From Halobacteriales archaeon (GTDB lineage Archaea; Halobacteriota; Halobacteria; Halobacteriales; SKSH01), in the NCBI GenBank assembly GCA_007118075.1, contig SKSH01000101.1:1-21765 (forward strand): a DNA stretch of 21,765 bases, given 5' to 3'. This document shows, one piece after another, positions 13,771 to 21,040 of the stretch; the first letter of the stretch is position 1; each line of letters starts with the position of its first letter. Under the pieces are notes generated by a model. That model was given only the letters and a program-made list of their open reading frames with translations. It was not told the origin of the DNA and made no database searches. Position numbers and translations under genes: made by a program.

Positions 13771-14288
13771 TCCCTGGCGTACGGCATTACGGATCTTATG
13801 GTAAGATCGTTCGAAGTGTCAAATCATTCTAAAGCATGTGATTCAGTTCTCCCATACGACATGCGCTGATTGATACTTGTTTAAGGTATCTTGGAGCCAT
13901 TCGCTATACCCTGAATCATGCGGTCATAGGGCTACAGGCTGTGAGGGTAGCCCAGCGATTTATCACACGGTGGCTGTGCTATGTGGAGTTGGCATAAACC
14001 TCTGGTCGCACCTCGAGGTCAAAACCACTTCAATTGTTATCGGATTCCCCAACTTCCGGGAGTTTGACTGTTATGATAGTTCCCTTTGGCTCATTAGGAT
14101 CGACCACTATGTCATCTCCGTATTGGGTCACAATCCATGTGGTCAACTAAAACCCGATCTAGCTTGGGTAGGAGACGTATCCAATACCTATACTGGACGG
14201 TCATTTACACAACACCTGGCCTGGACAAAAGGCTCATTTGATGGTAGATATCAGCTGGTGAGTCAGCTTTGTTCACCAGTTTGCATGT
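13771..14288. other. 518-bp non-coding gap with several inverted repeats
   Basis: Two convergent genes end here, yet the gap is far longer than at any other convergent junction in the window. Inverted repeats seen: GATCTTA/TAAGATC (13792-13798 with 13802-13808, 3-nt loop); GATAC/GTATC (13872-13876 with 13886-13890); GGGCTAC/GTAGCCC (13929-13935 with 13947-13953, 11-nt loop). A fourth is GACCAC/GTGGTC (14102-14107 with 14139-14144), extended by ATG/CAT and enclosing ATTG/CAAT. A fifth is CTGGTGA/TCACCAG (14255-14261 with 14273-14279). A TTTAAGG word near 13880-13886 could start a plus-strand RNA near 13908. A 139-codon open frame (13877-14296) crosses it but is Cys-rich and poorly acidic, so not credible. 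Confidence 0.5.
14255..14279 (-). terminator. Hairpin just downstream of the 60-residue membrane gene
   Basis: CTGGTGA and TCACCAG form a 7-bp perfect stem with an 11-nt loop, extendable by a G-T and an A-T pair. It begins 9 nt after the stop of the minus-strand gene at 14289. No strong T run follows, so it may protect the mRNA end rather than terminate. Confidence 0.35.
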
Positions 14289-14471
14289 TCAGGTAGTCAC
14301 AGACTGTGCCCGTCGGTGTCGCCACCAATACACGAGGAGTCCGAGCGAGATAGCCAATACCAGCCCAAGGATGACCAACAGGAAGACGATCCGCAGCATG
14401 ATCCAAAGGAGTGCCAAGACCAACCCGGCGGCGACAAGTAGCCCGATGAGCCGCTTTGGATCGATAACCAT
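14289..14471 (-). CDS. Small membrane protein of unknown function (60 aa)
   Basis: After a short start (MVIDPKRLIG) the protein is two nearly continuous hydrophobic helices (about 8-26 and 28-48). It ends with an aromatic-basic boundary and tail (VYWWRHRRAQSVTT), suggesting the C-terminus is cytoplasmic. There is no enzyme motif and I do not name a family. The codon pattern and clear membrane-protein logic argue for a real gene despite its size. It converges on the SRPBCC gene across the long gap and diverges from the exonuclease-like gene. Confidence 0.6.
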   Translation of the reverse strand: MVIDPKRLIGLLVAAGLVLALLWIMLRIVFLLVILGLVLAISLGLLVYWWRHRRAQSVTT

Positions 14472-14723
14472 GTCCTATGTCTGGGGATACGTGGTCAAAA
14501 GGACACAGATGCGAGCGATAGCTGTGTGTAGAACCGATCAAACTGGTCCGCGGTTGGGACGTGAGTTCCTGATGAGTACTGGTTTGGTGCCGATCTCACG
14601 ACGAGGGTGGTGACCCGGGTCGCGGATTCTGCAGCACTCATTCGAAACTCCCCCTGGTCAGTCCACTCTAGTGTTGATACCGCTTCCCAGCACACTATAT
14701 CCCACCCGGACGAACCGTCGGCG
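14472..14723. other. 252-bp divergent gap upstream of the exonuclease-like gene
   Basis: It holds the promoter of the exonuclease-like gene at its right end and a perfect 10-bp palindrome GACCCGGGTC at 14612-14621. Open frames on both strands cross it, but neither looks like a protein. Confidence 0.4.
14696..14700 (+). promoter_or_regulatory. TATA box for the exonuclease-like gene
   Basis: TATAT is centred 26 nt before the ATG at 14724, so the mRNA should be leaderless. This decides for 14724 over the in-frame extension back to 14607. Confidence 0.6.
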
Positions 14724-15320
14724 ATGATCATCTACGGCTTCGACTGTGAGACCACCGGATTGTCACCGTTCGAGCATGAGGTGATCACCGTACAGTATGC
14801 CGATGCCGAGGGCGATCTCACAATATACCGTCGGTGGGAGCATGATTCTGAGCTTGGGCTACTCGAGGCATTTCTCCGTGATTGGTCGACGATCCAACGG
14901 AAACGAGATGCGGGTGGCGCCCTATTCGTTGGCTTCAACCTCCTCAAGTTCGATGTACCCTTTGTCTTCACGAAGTGCCTCATGCACGACGGGTTACGCA
15001 GCAGACTGGGGTGGACGAAACAGGACTGTTGGAAACAGCTCTATCGTTGGCCGATGTACCTCGATCTCGTCCATCTCGTTGGTGCGGATTTCATTAGCAT
15101 GGATGCAATCAGAGAGGTTCTACTGGGGACGACCGCACCGACCAACAGTCGTGACATCCCGATACTCTATGCCGATGGTCGATACGACCGTATCGATGCC
15201 TACGTCGAGGATGAGATGGCCGCTCTCTTGGCGATTTACAATGAACTGCAACGGACGCCGCTCTTCACTGAGCTGATGGCGTTTCGCCGACGGGCTGGTC
15301 ACGACCGAGCGTTGTGGTGA
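14724..15320 (+). CDS. DEDD-type 3'-5' exonuclease-like protein (RNase H fold)
   Basis: This 198-residue protein opens with MIIYGFDCETTGLSPFEHEV, the Exo I motif with metal ligands Asp7 and Glu9. It then has VGFNLLKFDVPFVFTK, an Exo II motif with Asn72 and Asp77. Near the end, DAYVEDEMAALLAIY is where Exo III should supply Tyr/His-x3-Asp. Here Tyr160 is followed by Asp163 and Glu164, so the fit is imperfect. The layout resembles PolB-like proofreading or DnaQ-type exonucleases acting alone, without a polymerase domain. The substrate (DNA or RNA) is unknown. A TATA box at 14696-14700 fixes the start. The stop lies 7 nt from that of the convergent membrane protein. Confidence 0.72.
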   Translation: MIIYGFDCETTGLSPFEHEVITVQYADAEGDLTIYRRWEHDSELGLLEAFLRDWSTIQRKRDAGGALFVGFNLLKFDVPFVFTKCLMHDGLRSRLGWTKQDCWKQLYRWPMYLDLVHLVGADFISMDAIREVLLGTTAPTNSRDIPILYADGRYDRIDAYVEDEMAALLAIYNELQRTPLFTELMAFRRRAGHDRALW

Positions 15321-15327
15321 CCTGCCG

Positions 15328-16095
15328 CTAACGCCGCTGTTGTCTCCCGTACAGATATCCTCCGAGGGCACCGAAGGTCATCGGCAAGATGATCCCTGCT
15401 ATGAGGATAGCTGTGATTGTATCGATCCCCACGTATGTCATGACCCCATCGAGGTCGAGGGCGTAGCCCAATGGGAGGGTGGCCAGTGCCACAATCGGGA
15501 GGAAACCAGCCGTCAATGAGGCACCGACTACCATTGCACCCTCTCGGCGCTGGTTCGGGACGAGTCGCTTTGCAAGGAGGTACCCTGCCCCGATGATGAT
15601 CACGATTGGGATGGCATGATAGACGGCACGTGGGACGATGAGATCCTCAGCACCACCAAAGAGATTGGCCCCAATATCGATCCCCGCTTGTGAGAGACCG
15701 ATGCTCACCTCGACAAACATCGCGGAGAAGGCTGCCCAACCGCTGATATAGAAGACGCCTGGGGCTTCGATGTCCGCATCGGGTCCACCGAATCCAAAGA
15801 GCTGGGGGATGAGCGGATCGAAGACCTCACCCTCGCCGACGAGCAGATCGAGTTGGAGGAGTCCAGCAACAGCAAGTGAGGCGGCCATGAACGCGACGAT
15901 ACCTGCTCCGATCGACTGGATCCAGGGGAGCTCTTTGAGGAGCATCCTGATCGGGACCTGTTCTTCTGGGGGTTCAGCGTTCGACTGATTGAAGTCGTCC
16001 GGTTCAGGTTCGGTTGGTTCTGGTGACTCAGTGTTGGCTGCCGGTGCCCCATCAGGGCCGCCTGCGACCACCGTTCGGTCATCATCAATTGACAT
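15328..16095 (-). CDS. Five-helix membrane protein of unknown function with acidic N-terminal tail
   Basis: From the ATG at 16095 this 255-residue protein starts with a disordered tail of about 50 residues rich in Pro, Glu and Asp. About five membrane helices follow (near 58-80, 112-132, 163-181, 187-213 and 228-250). I see no catalytic or transport signature and do not recognise the family. A TATATA-type box at 16118-16122 is 25 nt before 16095 and decides the start over Met codons at 16107 and 16125. It follows the ABC permease gene on the same strand after 69 nt but seems to have its own promoter, so a link with the transporter is possible but unproven. Confidence 0.7.
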   Translation of the reverse strand: MSIDDDRTVVAGGPDGAPAANTESPEPTEPEPDDFNQSNAEPPEEQVPIRMLLKELPWIQSIGAGIVAFMAASLAVAGLLQLDLLVGEGEVFDPLIPQLFGFGGPDADIEAPGVFYISGWAAFSAMFVEVSIGLSQAGIDIGANLFGGAEDLIVPRAVYHAIPIVIIIGAGYLLAKRLVPNQRREGAMVVGASLTAGFLPIVALATLPLGYALDLDGVMTYVGIDTITAILIAGIILPMTFGALGGYLYGRQQRR

Positions 16096-16117
16096 GACTG
16101 ATGCCATCAGGTGAGGG

Positions 16118-16122
16118 TATAT
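16118..16122 (-). promoter_or_regulatory. TATA box for the five-helix membrane protein
   Basis: Read on the minus strand, GATATACC is centred 25 nt before the ATG at 16095, as for leaderless haloarchaeal genes. Confidence 0.55.
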
Positions 16123-16164
16123 CAACGTTCATCGAAGGCTTCGAGGCTAGTTTCCTCATGAAGT

Positions 16165-17055
16165 TCAGTTCAGGTCGGCTCGATTGAATGACCACGACGC
16201 GATGGCGATCGGGACTGCGACCCAGAGGATGATGATGACACCAGCAAACCAATCACTCAGGTAGAACGGGAGCTCTCCACTCACCCGTTCGGTGAGCAAG
16301 AGCGAGTTCGCATCTTCGAATGAGACATCCTCGACCACCGTCACCCATCCGATCATCCCCCAGACATACTGGTCGGTCCAGACCGAGATGACCTGATTGT
16401 AGGCCTCGAGGGGATTGAGCCTGGTGAGCAGAAAGTACCACTCTGGTGCCTCATAGGCTGGCAGTTCACCCACAATGAGGTAGTGGATCCCCGCTGCGAA
16501 GGGGTGCCAGAACATCGCGAAGAGGACATACGCACCGATGGCGGCACCCATGGCACGGTAGCGGGTTGCGGTGATCGCGGAGGCGGCCACCGCGATTGCG
16601 GTGAACATGACCGCGAGGAGGATGCTGAGGGCGGCGAACTGGGCGAAGAGCCCGAGATCGAACGAATCAGCGATGAACACCGCCATCACGAGCATCACCA
16701 GCAACGAGGCGATGGTGACGATGATGATGACCATGCTTCGACTGAGTAATTTCCCGGTCAGGACATCACGTCGCGTGAAACCCAACCCGAAGAGGATACG
16801 CAGGCTTCCTGATTGACGCTCACCGACGATGGCCATGTAGCCGATCATGATCCCAATCACCGGGACCATCAACCAGGCTCCAAGGTTGGCGAACAGACCG
16901 ATTAATCCCTCAGTGGTGATCTGACTGTCACCATCGCTCGCTGATGCGATTCCGATGATCCCCATAAGCAAGACAAACAGGCCGAAGACGGCCCAGATGA
17001 GCCGAGAGCGGACGACATCCTCGAGATCTTTCCGGGCGATGGTCGCTGTCCTCAT
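16165..17055 (-). CDS. ABC-2 type transporter permease
   Basis: This 296-residue integral membrane protein begins RTATIARKDLEDVVRSRLIW, the N-terminal amphipathic stretch typical of ABC-2 (NosY-like) permeases. About six helices follow. The cytoplasmic loop after the second helix reads VGERQSGSLRILFGLGFTRR, the coupling region that contacts the ATPase. A larger outer-face loop (about 200-260) precedes the last helix. It pairs with the ATPase gene it overlaps by 4 nt (17052-17055) to form a transporter. Export of a small molecule, lipid or peptide is typical, but no substrate gene is nearby. Confidence 0.88.
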   Translation of the reverse strand: MRTATIARKDLEDVVRSRLIWAVFGLFVLLMGIIGIASASDGDSQITTEGLIGLFANLGAWLMVPVIGIMIGYMAIVGERQSGSLRILFGLGFTRRDVLTGKLLSRSMVIIIVTIASLLVMLVMAVFIADSFDLGLFAQFAALSILLAVMFTAIAVAASAITATRYRAMGAAIGAYVLFAMFWHPFAAGIHYLIVGELPAYEAPEWYFLLTRLNPLEAYNQVISVWTDQYVWGMIGWVTVVEDVSFEDANSLLLTERVSGELPFYLSDWFAGVIIILWVAVPIAIASWSFNRADLN

Positions 17056-17975
17056 GCGGAGACACCACCTGTTTCATCACCATTCGTGTACACCTCGAAC
17101 AGCTCCTCAAGGCTGGCTTCAGCGATGGTGAAGTCCTGCACCGTGACGCCGCAATCGACTACGTGATGGACGATTTGTGCCTTGGCCTGAGGATCTGCGT
17201 AACCAACTCTGAGCTCACCGTTATCGGTATGGACATCGACCACTCCATTGAGCTGTTCGAGCCCCTCTGAGACCGGACCGTCGACCTCGAGCACGAGTTC
17301 GTTGCCGACCCCCGCGGCCGAGCTGAGTCCTTCGATGCTGTCGGTCGCGACAAGCAGTCCCTCATTGAGAATGCCGACCCGATCACACACGGCCGCTACT
17401 TGCTCGAGCTGGTGACTCGAGAAGAAGACGGTCGTCCCTGCTGCCGCCTCCTCTCTGACGATCTCACGCATCCGTCGAATACCGTGGGGATCGAGACCTG
17501 AGGAAGGTTCATCAAGGATGAGCAGCTCTGGTTCGCCGGCGAGTGCCATCGCCATCGCCAGCCGCTGTTTCATCCCCTTGGAGTACTCACCGACCGATCG
17601 CTTCGCATCTGGTGGGGTCAGGCCAACGCGCTCGATGAGGGTATCAACATCACCACCACCATCGGTTGCCTCGAGGGCGAACTCGACGTGTCGGCGACCG
17701 GTCGATCGTTCCCAAAGGTCGAAACCTTCGGGGAGAATACCGATTCGTTCACGAACCTCGTCGGTCTCAGTCTGTACGTCATACCCGAGGATCGTTGCGT
17801 GACCCTCACTCGGTCGGATGAAGTCCAACAATAGGTCGATGGTCGTCGTCTTGCCAGCACCATTCTGGCCGAGGAACCCGAACACCTCGCCTGCTTCTAC
17901 CTCGAGGTTGAGTCCGTCGAGCGCAGTCACCGAACCATATCGCTTGGTCAATCTTGACGTCTCGATGGCGTTCAT
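17052..17975 (-). CDS. ABC transporter ATP-binding protein
   Basis: This 307-residue ATPase is complete: Walker A GQNGAGKTT (about 36-44), Q-loop region near 80-85 (GILPEGFDL), signature YSKGMKQR (131-138), Walker B LLILDEP (151-157) and the switch His in FFSSHQLEQ. A C-terminal domain of about 90 residues follows, as in CcmA/DrrA-like proteins working with ABC-2 permeases. The first gene of a two-gene operon, it has a TATA-like box at 18001-18006. The start at 17975 gives the standard N-terminus (MNAIETSRLTKRYGS). Confidence 0.93.
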   Translation of the reverse strand: MNAIETSRLTKRYGSVTALDGLNLEVEAGEVFGFLGQNGAGKTTTIDLLLDFIRPSEGHATILGYDVQTETDEVRERIGILPEGFDLWERSTGRRHVEFALEATDGGGDVDTLIERVGLTPPDAKRSVGEYSKGMKQRLAMAMALAGEPELLILDEPSSGLDPHGIRRMREIVREEAAAGTTVFFSSHQLEQVAAVCDRVGILNEGLLVATDSIEGLSSAAGVGNELVLEVDGPVSEGLEQLNGVVDVHTDNGELRVGYADPQAKAQIVHHVVDCGVTVQDFTIAEASLEELFEVYTNGDETGGVSA

Positions 17976-18000
17976 GCGCTAGCTGACAAGCCAGGTCTTC

Positions 18001-18006
18001 TTTATG
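18001..18006 (-). promoter_or_regulatory. TATA-like box for the ABC transporter operon
   Basis: CATAAA on the minus strand is centred about 28 nt before the ATG at 17975. Confidence 0.5.
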
Positions 18007-18034
18007 ACTCGGCACTCTCAAATCGCCATTTTAT

Positions 18035-18047
18035 CATGAACGTCATG
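18035..18047. promoter_or_regulatory. 13-bp palindrome upstream of the ABC operon promoter
   Basis: CATGA (18035-18039) and TCATG (18043-18047) flank a 3-nt centre, about 30 bp upstream of the TATA-like box and within 13 bp of the MATE stop. It could be an activator site or operator for the ABC genes. Confidence 0.3.
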
Positions 18048-18059
18048 CACCCACCATGC

Positions 18060-19508
18060 TCAATCGGCGAGTGAGGTATCAGGACGATACTCCCGGCTGA
18101 TTGCCTTCCATTTGCCGGTGGAGAATCGGTGATAGTTGATGGCCGATGGAACCGAGGTCTCAGCAAAGAAGGCGAGGTAGATGCCCACGACACCAAGGGG
18201 GGTCACCGCCCCGATGTATGCTACCGGGATGGCGAGGCCGAACATCCCGAGGGCTTGGCTGTAAAACGGCCATCGGGTGTCACCAGCGGCGTTGAGTGCC
18301 CCGGCGGCACTGCCGGAAAGCCCCTGAAAGATGATGGCGACACTCGCCACCCGGACGAACGCCACTGCGGCATCGAACGTCGCATCGGGGGGTTCTGAGA
18401 GAAACAGCGAGACGATCGGTTCTGCGAAAATGAAGACCGCAGCGGCACCGAAGACATACACTGCCACCGAATGGCGGATGATCTCTCGACCGTACGTCTC
18501 AGCCAGCGATTCATCCCCCGCACCAAGTTGCTGGCCGACCAGGCTCGAGGCGGCGAGACCGAAGCCCCATCCAGGTACGTTCATGAGTGCGGCGATGCGT
18601 CGGGCGATGACGTACGCCGCCGAGATGTCCTCACCGAAGAGATCGACGATGCTCAATAGCGGTACCTCTGCCAGTGTCCAGACCAACGACGTCCCGAGTA
18701 CCGGAAGCCCGATCTCGATTAGGGAATGGATCATCTCTCGGTTCACATAGCTTCCCATCGGATCGATGGCAGTCGGGAACCGACCCATCAAGGGAAGGCC
18801 CCCGGCAATGAGGCCAGTGATGAATAATAAGGCGACGGCGACGTTCGCCAACACCGTCCCGAGTGCAGCCCCGACCACGCCCATCCCGAGGCCGAAGATC
18901 AAGATGGCACTGAGGACGATATTGACCACTGCCCCACTTGCACGGATGACCATCGGTGTCCAGGCATCATCCATTCCGACGAAGGTCCGGCTTCCGATTA
19001 GATTGAGGCCTGCGAAGGGGATCCCAAATGCGACGACCTGTAGGTAGGCAGAGCCCTCTCTGAGGATAGCCTCACTGTCGGTGATGATCGAGATGAAGAA
19101 CCCAGGGATGGTTGCCATCACGACTGCGACTGGGAGTGTCACCACGAGCACCAACAGGACACTCGATCGAACGGCATTCCCTAGTTCATCGTATGCCTCA
19201 GCCCCATACCGTTGTGAGACGAGGGCGATCGTCCCACCCGCAACACCACCCCCGAAGGCGAATGCGAGCCCCCAGAAGGGGCCGGCGAAGCCCACACCGG
19301 CGATAGCGGCAGGTCCGACGGCGATCCCCACCATAGCCACGTCGACCGCATTCTTCGACATCCGGGCGAGCCCCGTAACGATGCGCGGCCAGGCGAGGTC
19401 GGTCGTTCGTTTCGCGCGTTCGCGGTCGACCAGGCCGAATCTGGCCAGCAGGTAGCCTACCCAGAGGATGCTCAAACGCAGCGGGTTCGGAATCTGGAGG
19501 CGGCTCAC
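18060..19508 (-). CDS. MATE family efflux transporter
   Basis: This 482-residue membrane protein has the twelve-helix, two-half layout of MATE exporters, which push organic cations or drugs out in exchange for Na+ or H+. Recognisable parts are VGIAVGPAAIAGVGFAGPFW, GGVAGGTIALVSQRYGAEAY, the internal repeat RIAALMNVPGWGFGLAASSL with VGQQLGAGDESLAETYG, and SGSAAGALNAAGDTRWPFYS. The start is GTG, giving SRLQIPNPLRLSILWVGYLL. A TATAAA box about 36 nt upstream agrees with a short leader. It is followed by the ABC operon on the same strand, 84 bp on. Confidence 0.93.
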   Translation of the reverse strand: MSRLQIPNPLRLSILWVGYLLARFGLVDRERAKRTTDLAWPRIVTGLARMSKNAVDVAMVGIAVGPAAIAGVGFAGPFWGLAFAFGGGVAGGTIALVSQRYGAEAYDELGNAVRSSVLLVLVVTLPVAVVMATIPGFFISIITDSEAILREGSAYLQVVAFGIPFAGLNLIGSRTFVGMDDAWTPMVIRASGAVVNIVLSAILIFGLGMGVVGAALGTVLANVAVALLFITGLIAGGLPLMGRFPTAIDPMGSYVNREMIHSLIEIGLPVLGTSLVWTLAEVPLLSIVDLFGEDISAAYVIARRIAALMNVPGWGFGLAASSLVGQQLGAGDESLAETYGREIIRHSVAVYVFGAAAVFIFAEPIVSLFLSEPPDATFDAAVAFVRVASVAIIFQGLSGSAAGALNAAGDTRWPFYSQALGMFGLAIPVAYIGAVTPLGVVGIYLAFFAETSVPSAINYHRFSTGKWKAISREYRPDTSLAD

Positions 19509-19540
19509 GGTCGCTCGTTGGAGGTCATTGCTTGAGCCGG

Positions 19541-19546
19541 TTTATA
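19541..19546 (-). promoter_or_regulatory. TATA box for the MATE transporter gene
   Basis: TATAAA on the minus strand, about 36 nt before the GTG at 19508. It predicts a transcript start near 19517 and a leader of about 9 nt. Confidence 0.55.
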
Positions 19547-19615
19547 GGCCTTGCAGCATCGGCAACAGCCGCACGGCTCATCGGTGTAATAGCACCGGAA
19601 CGTCAGCGACGTCCC

Positions 19616-19810
19616 TTACAGTCGCGTCAGGTTCGTCGCACGCGGGCCTTTCGCCCCAGACGTGATTTCGAACTCGACTTCCTGTCCTTCTTGCAGATCC
19701 TCGCCGCCGACGTCCTCCATGTGGAAGAAGACGTCCTCGTCGGAATCGTCCGATTCGATAAATCCGTAGCCCTTCCGATCGTGGAAAAAGGCAACCGTAC
19801 CAGTTGGCAT
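19616..19810 (-). CDS. cspA: Cold-shock domain protein
   Basis: This 64-residue protein is a single cold-shock OB-fold that binds single-stranded RNA and DNA. RNP1 is KGYGFIE (13-19) and RNP2 is DVFFH (26-30). It has the standard opening PTGTVAFFHDRKGYGFI, and the C-terminal GAKGPRATNL is also typical. The start at 19810 gives the normal length. The in-frame extension to 19906 adds unrelated residues. A TATA-like word at 19850-19853 would give a leader of about 15 nt with a GGAG stretch near the start. Confidence 0.95.
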   Translation of the reverse strand: MPTGTVAFFHDRKGYGFIESDDSDEDVFFHMEDVGGEDLQEGQEVEFEITSGAKGPRATNLTRL

Positions 19811-19902
19811 TCGCTTTAACTCCACCCGAAGCCTACCCTCCCGGACAGATATACCTGCCGATGCAGTAATCTGTTTGCCATGTCCTTGCATGACGTGGTG
19901 AC

Positions 19903-20349
19903 TCAAGATCGATTCCGCTCATGGTCGAGTGCCTCTTTCCTGAGGCGTTCGCCCTCATCAGACGCGATGGTGAGCTCAGGCACCGGCGTCGGATTGCGAT
20001 CCTCGTCGATGGCGACGAATACGAAATACGAGGCAGTCGTCAGCTCGTGTTCACCAGTGAACGGATCCTCTCCGTACGCCCGGACTCTGACACGCATACT
20101 GGTCCGCCCGACATCGTAGACATACGCCTCGATCAAGGCGATATCGCCGAGTTCTAGTGGGAGCTCGAAGTCAACGGCATGGATGTGTGCGGTCACACAC
20201 GGACGATTCGAGAAGCGCATCGCACTCATCGCTCCAACCTCGTCCATCCACCGGAGGACGTTGCCACCATGGGCCGTCCCAAGGTTGTTTGCATGGTGTG
20301 GCTGTATCCGGTTGCGATCCTGGATGATCGTATCCTCGAGATTTGGCAT
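19903..20349 (-). CDS. Acyl-CoA thioesterase, hotdog fold
   Basis: This 148-residue protein carries the YciA/ACOT-type hotdog signature RIQPHHANNLGTAHGGNVLR with WMDEVGAMSAMRF. It includes the Asn, His-Gly-Gly and Asp positions used in the active site. VTAHIHAVDFELPLELGDIA and EAYVYDVGRTSMRVRVRAYG follow. It hydrolyses acyl-CoA to free acid and CoA. The chain-length preference is unknown. The start at 20349 is supported by a TATTAT box 28 nt upstream and by homology beginning there. Upstream in-frame Met codons at 20376 and 20403 fall in or before the promoter. The gene ends 92 bp before cspA on the same strand. Confidence 0.88.
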   Translation of the reverse strand: MPNLEDTIIQDRNRIQPHHANNLGTAHGGNVLRWMDEVGAMSAMRFSNRPCVTAHIHAVDFELPLELGDIALIEAYVYDVGRTSMRVRVRAYGEDPFTGEHELTTASYFVFVAIDEDRNPTPVPELTIASDEGERLRKEALDHERNRS

Positions 20350-20374
20350 TGTCCGGACTTCGTCGTGGAGTCCC

Positions 20375-20380
20375 ATAATA
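20375..20380 (-). promoter_or_regulatory. TATA box for the acyl-CoA thioesterase gene
   Basis: TATTAT on the minus strand is centred about 28 nt before the ATG at 20349. Confidence 0.55.
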
Positions 20381-20422
20381 GCCTCTCTCATGGGACCGGC
20401 CATGCGATGTACCGAACCCCCT

Positions 20423-20441
20423 CGAGATGGTTAGTATCTCG
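20423..20441. repeat. Inverted repeat between nikR-like and thioesterase genes
   Basis: CGAGAT (20423-20428) and ATCTCG (20436-20441) form a perfect 6-bp dyad with a 7-nt centre. A second, GCCAGG/CCTGGC, lies at 20486-20506. Both are in the 206-bp gap and could be the mRNA 3' end of the regulator gene or an operator for the thioesterase. Confidence 0.3.
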
Positions 20442-20555
20442 TGGGAGCGGAGGTACGTTGTCACGCTGGGTCGACCCCTCGATCAGCCAGGTACCGGCTT
20501 CCTGGCCGGTGCTCGCATGTCAGCTCAGCAGCATTCAGTTCTGGTCTGCCCTCGC

Positions 20556-20990
20556 TCAAATCCCTTCGACTGCCTGAATCGCTTCGGATGCGTCGAGCGG
20601 AACGACCGAGAAATCGACCGACAGTGCGTCCTCTGTTGCCCTGACCTTCTCGACGAACCCGGCGATGTCATCGAGGTCGCCCTCGAGGATGAACAGCTCC
20701 ATACACAGTCCATCGCCAACGTGACTGTGCAGGTTTGAGGCTACGAACTCCTCGTGTTCATGGCGGAGATCCGTCATTCGATGCTCAAGATTGGTGACCT
20801 CGTGATTGAACAACACGGTGACCACCGCCATGACGCGTCGACCGGCGAGCTCGTGCTCGACGAACTCATCGAGTAGGCTGCGGACGGCCTCACGGAGCAC
20901 CTCACTGCGACCGCTGTACCCGTGGTCGTCGACGAAGGCATCGATCCGCTCGATCAGCTCGTCCGGCATGGAGACGCTCACGACGGTCAT
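20556..20990 (-). CDS. nikR: NikR-type nickel-responsive ribbon-helix-helix regulator
   Basis: This 144-residue protein joins a ribbon-helix-helix DNA-binding domain (VVSVSMPDELIERIDAFV, then GRSEVLREAVRSLL) to a C-terminal ACT-like domain. The high-affinity nickel ligands of NikR are all present with exact spacing: His77-x10-His88-x-His90-x5-Cys96, in RHEHEEFVASNLHSHVGDGL plus CMELF. It should be a tetramer that represses target genes when nickel is bound. No nickel transporter or nickel enzyme gene is in the window, so the target is elsewhere or is the gene itself. A TATA-like box at 21016-21020 supports the start at 20990. Confidence 0.93.
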   Translation of the reverse strand: MTVVSVSMPDELIERIDAFVDDHGYSGRSEVLREAVRSLLDEFVEHELAGRRVMAVVTVLFNHEVTNLEHRMTDLRHEHEEFVASNLHSHVGDGLCMELFILEGDLDDIAGFVEKVRATEDALSVDFSVVPLDASEAIQAVEGI

Positions 20991-21015
20991 TGGCTCACCT
21001 AGCGTCCAGGCGGGC

Positions 21016-21020
21016 TAAAA
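21016..21020 (-). promoter_or_regulatory. TATA-like box for the nikR-like gene
   Basis: TTTTAG on the minus strand is centred about 28 nt before the ATG at 20990. A short near-palindrome TGTGACA (about 21025-21031) sits just upstream. Confidence 0.45.
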
Positions 21021-21040
21021 CCGTTGTGACACTCGTTAGG

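Noticed and set aside
12791..14288. Integrated element at the tRNA-Ala 3' end
   Set aside because: No second copy of the tRNA 3' sequence, no integrase and no phage or plasmid-type gene was found in or after the gap.
13877..14296. Plus-strand open frame of 139 codons in the long gap
   Set aside because: It has seven Cys, few acidic residues and no recognisable fold, unlike the acidic proteins around it. The inverted repeats in the same DNA fit a non-coding region better.
14495..14731. Minus-strand open frame of 78 codons (possible start at 14641) in the divergent gap
   Set aside because: No promoter at either start, a composition unlike its neighbours, and it runs through the exonuclease promoter and start.
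19506..19528. Seven-codon upstream ORF (ATG at 19528) ending in a GTGA overlap with the MATE start
   Set aside because: The TATA box at 19541-19546 predicts a transcript start near 19517, downstream of that ATG, so it would not be in the mRNA.
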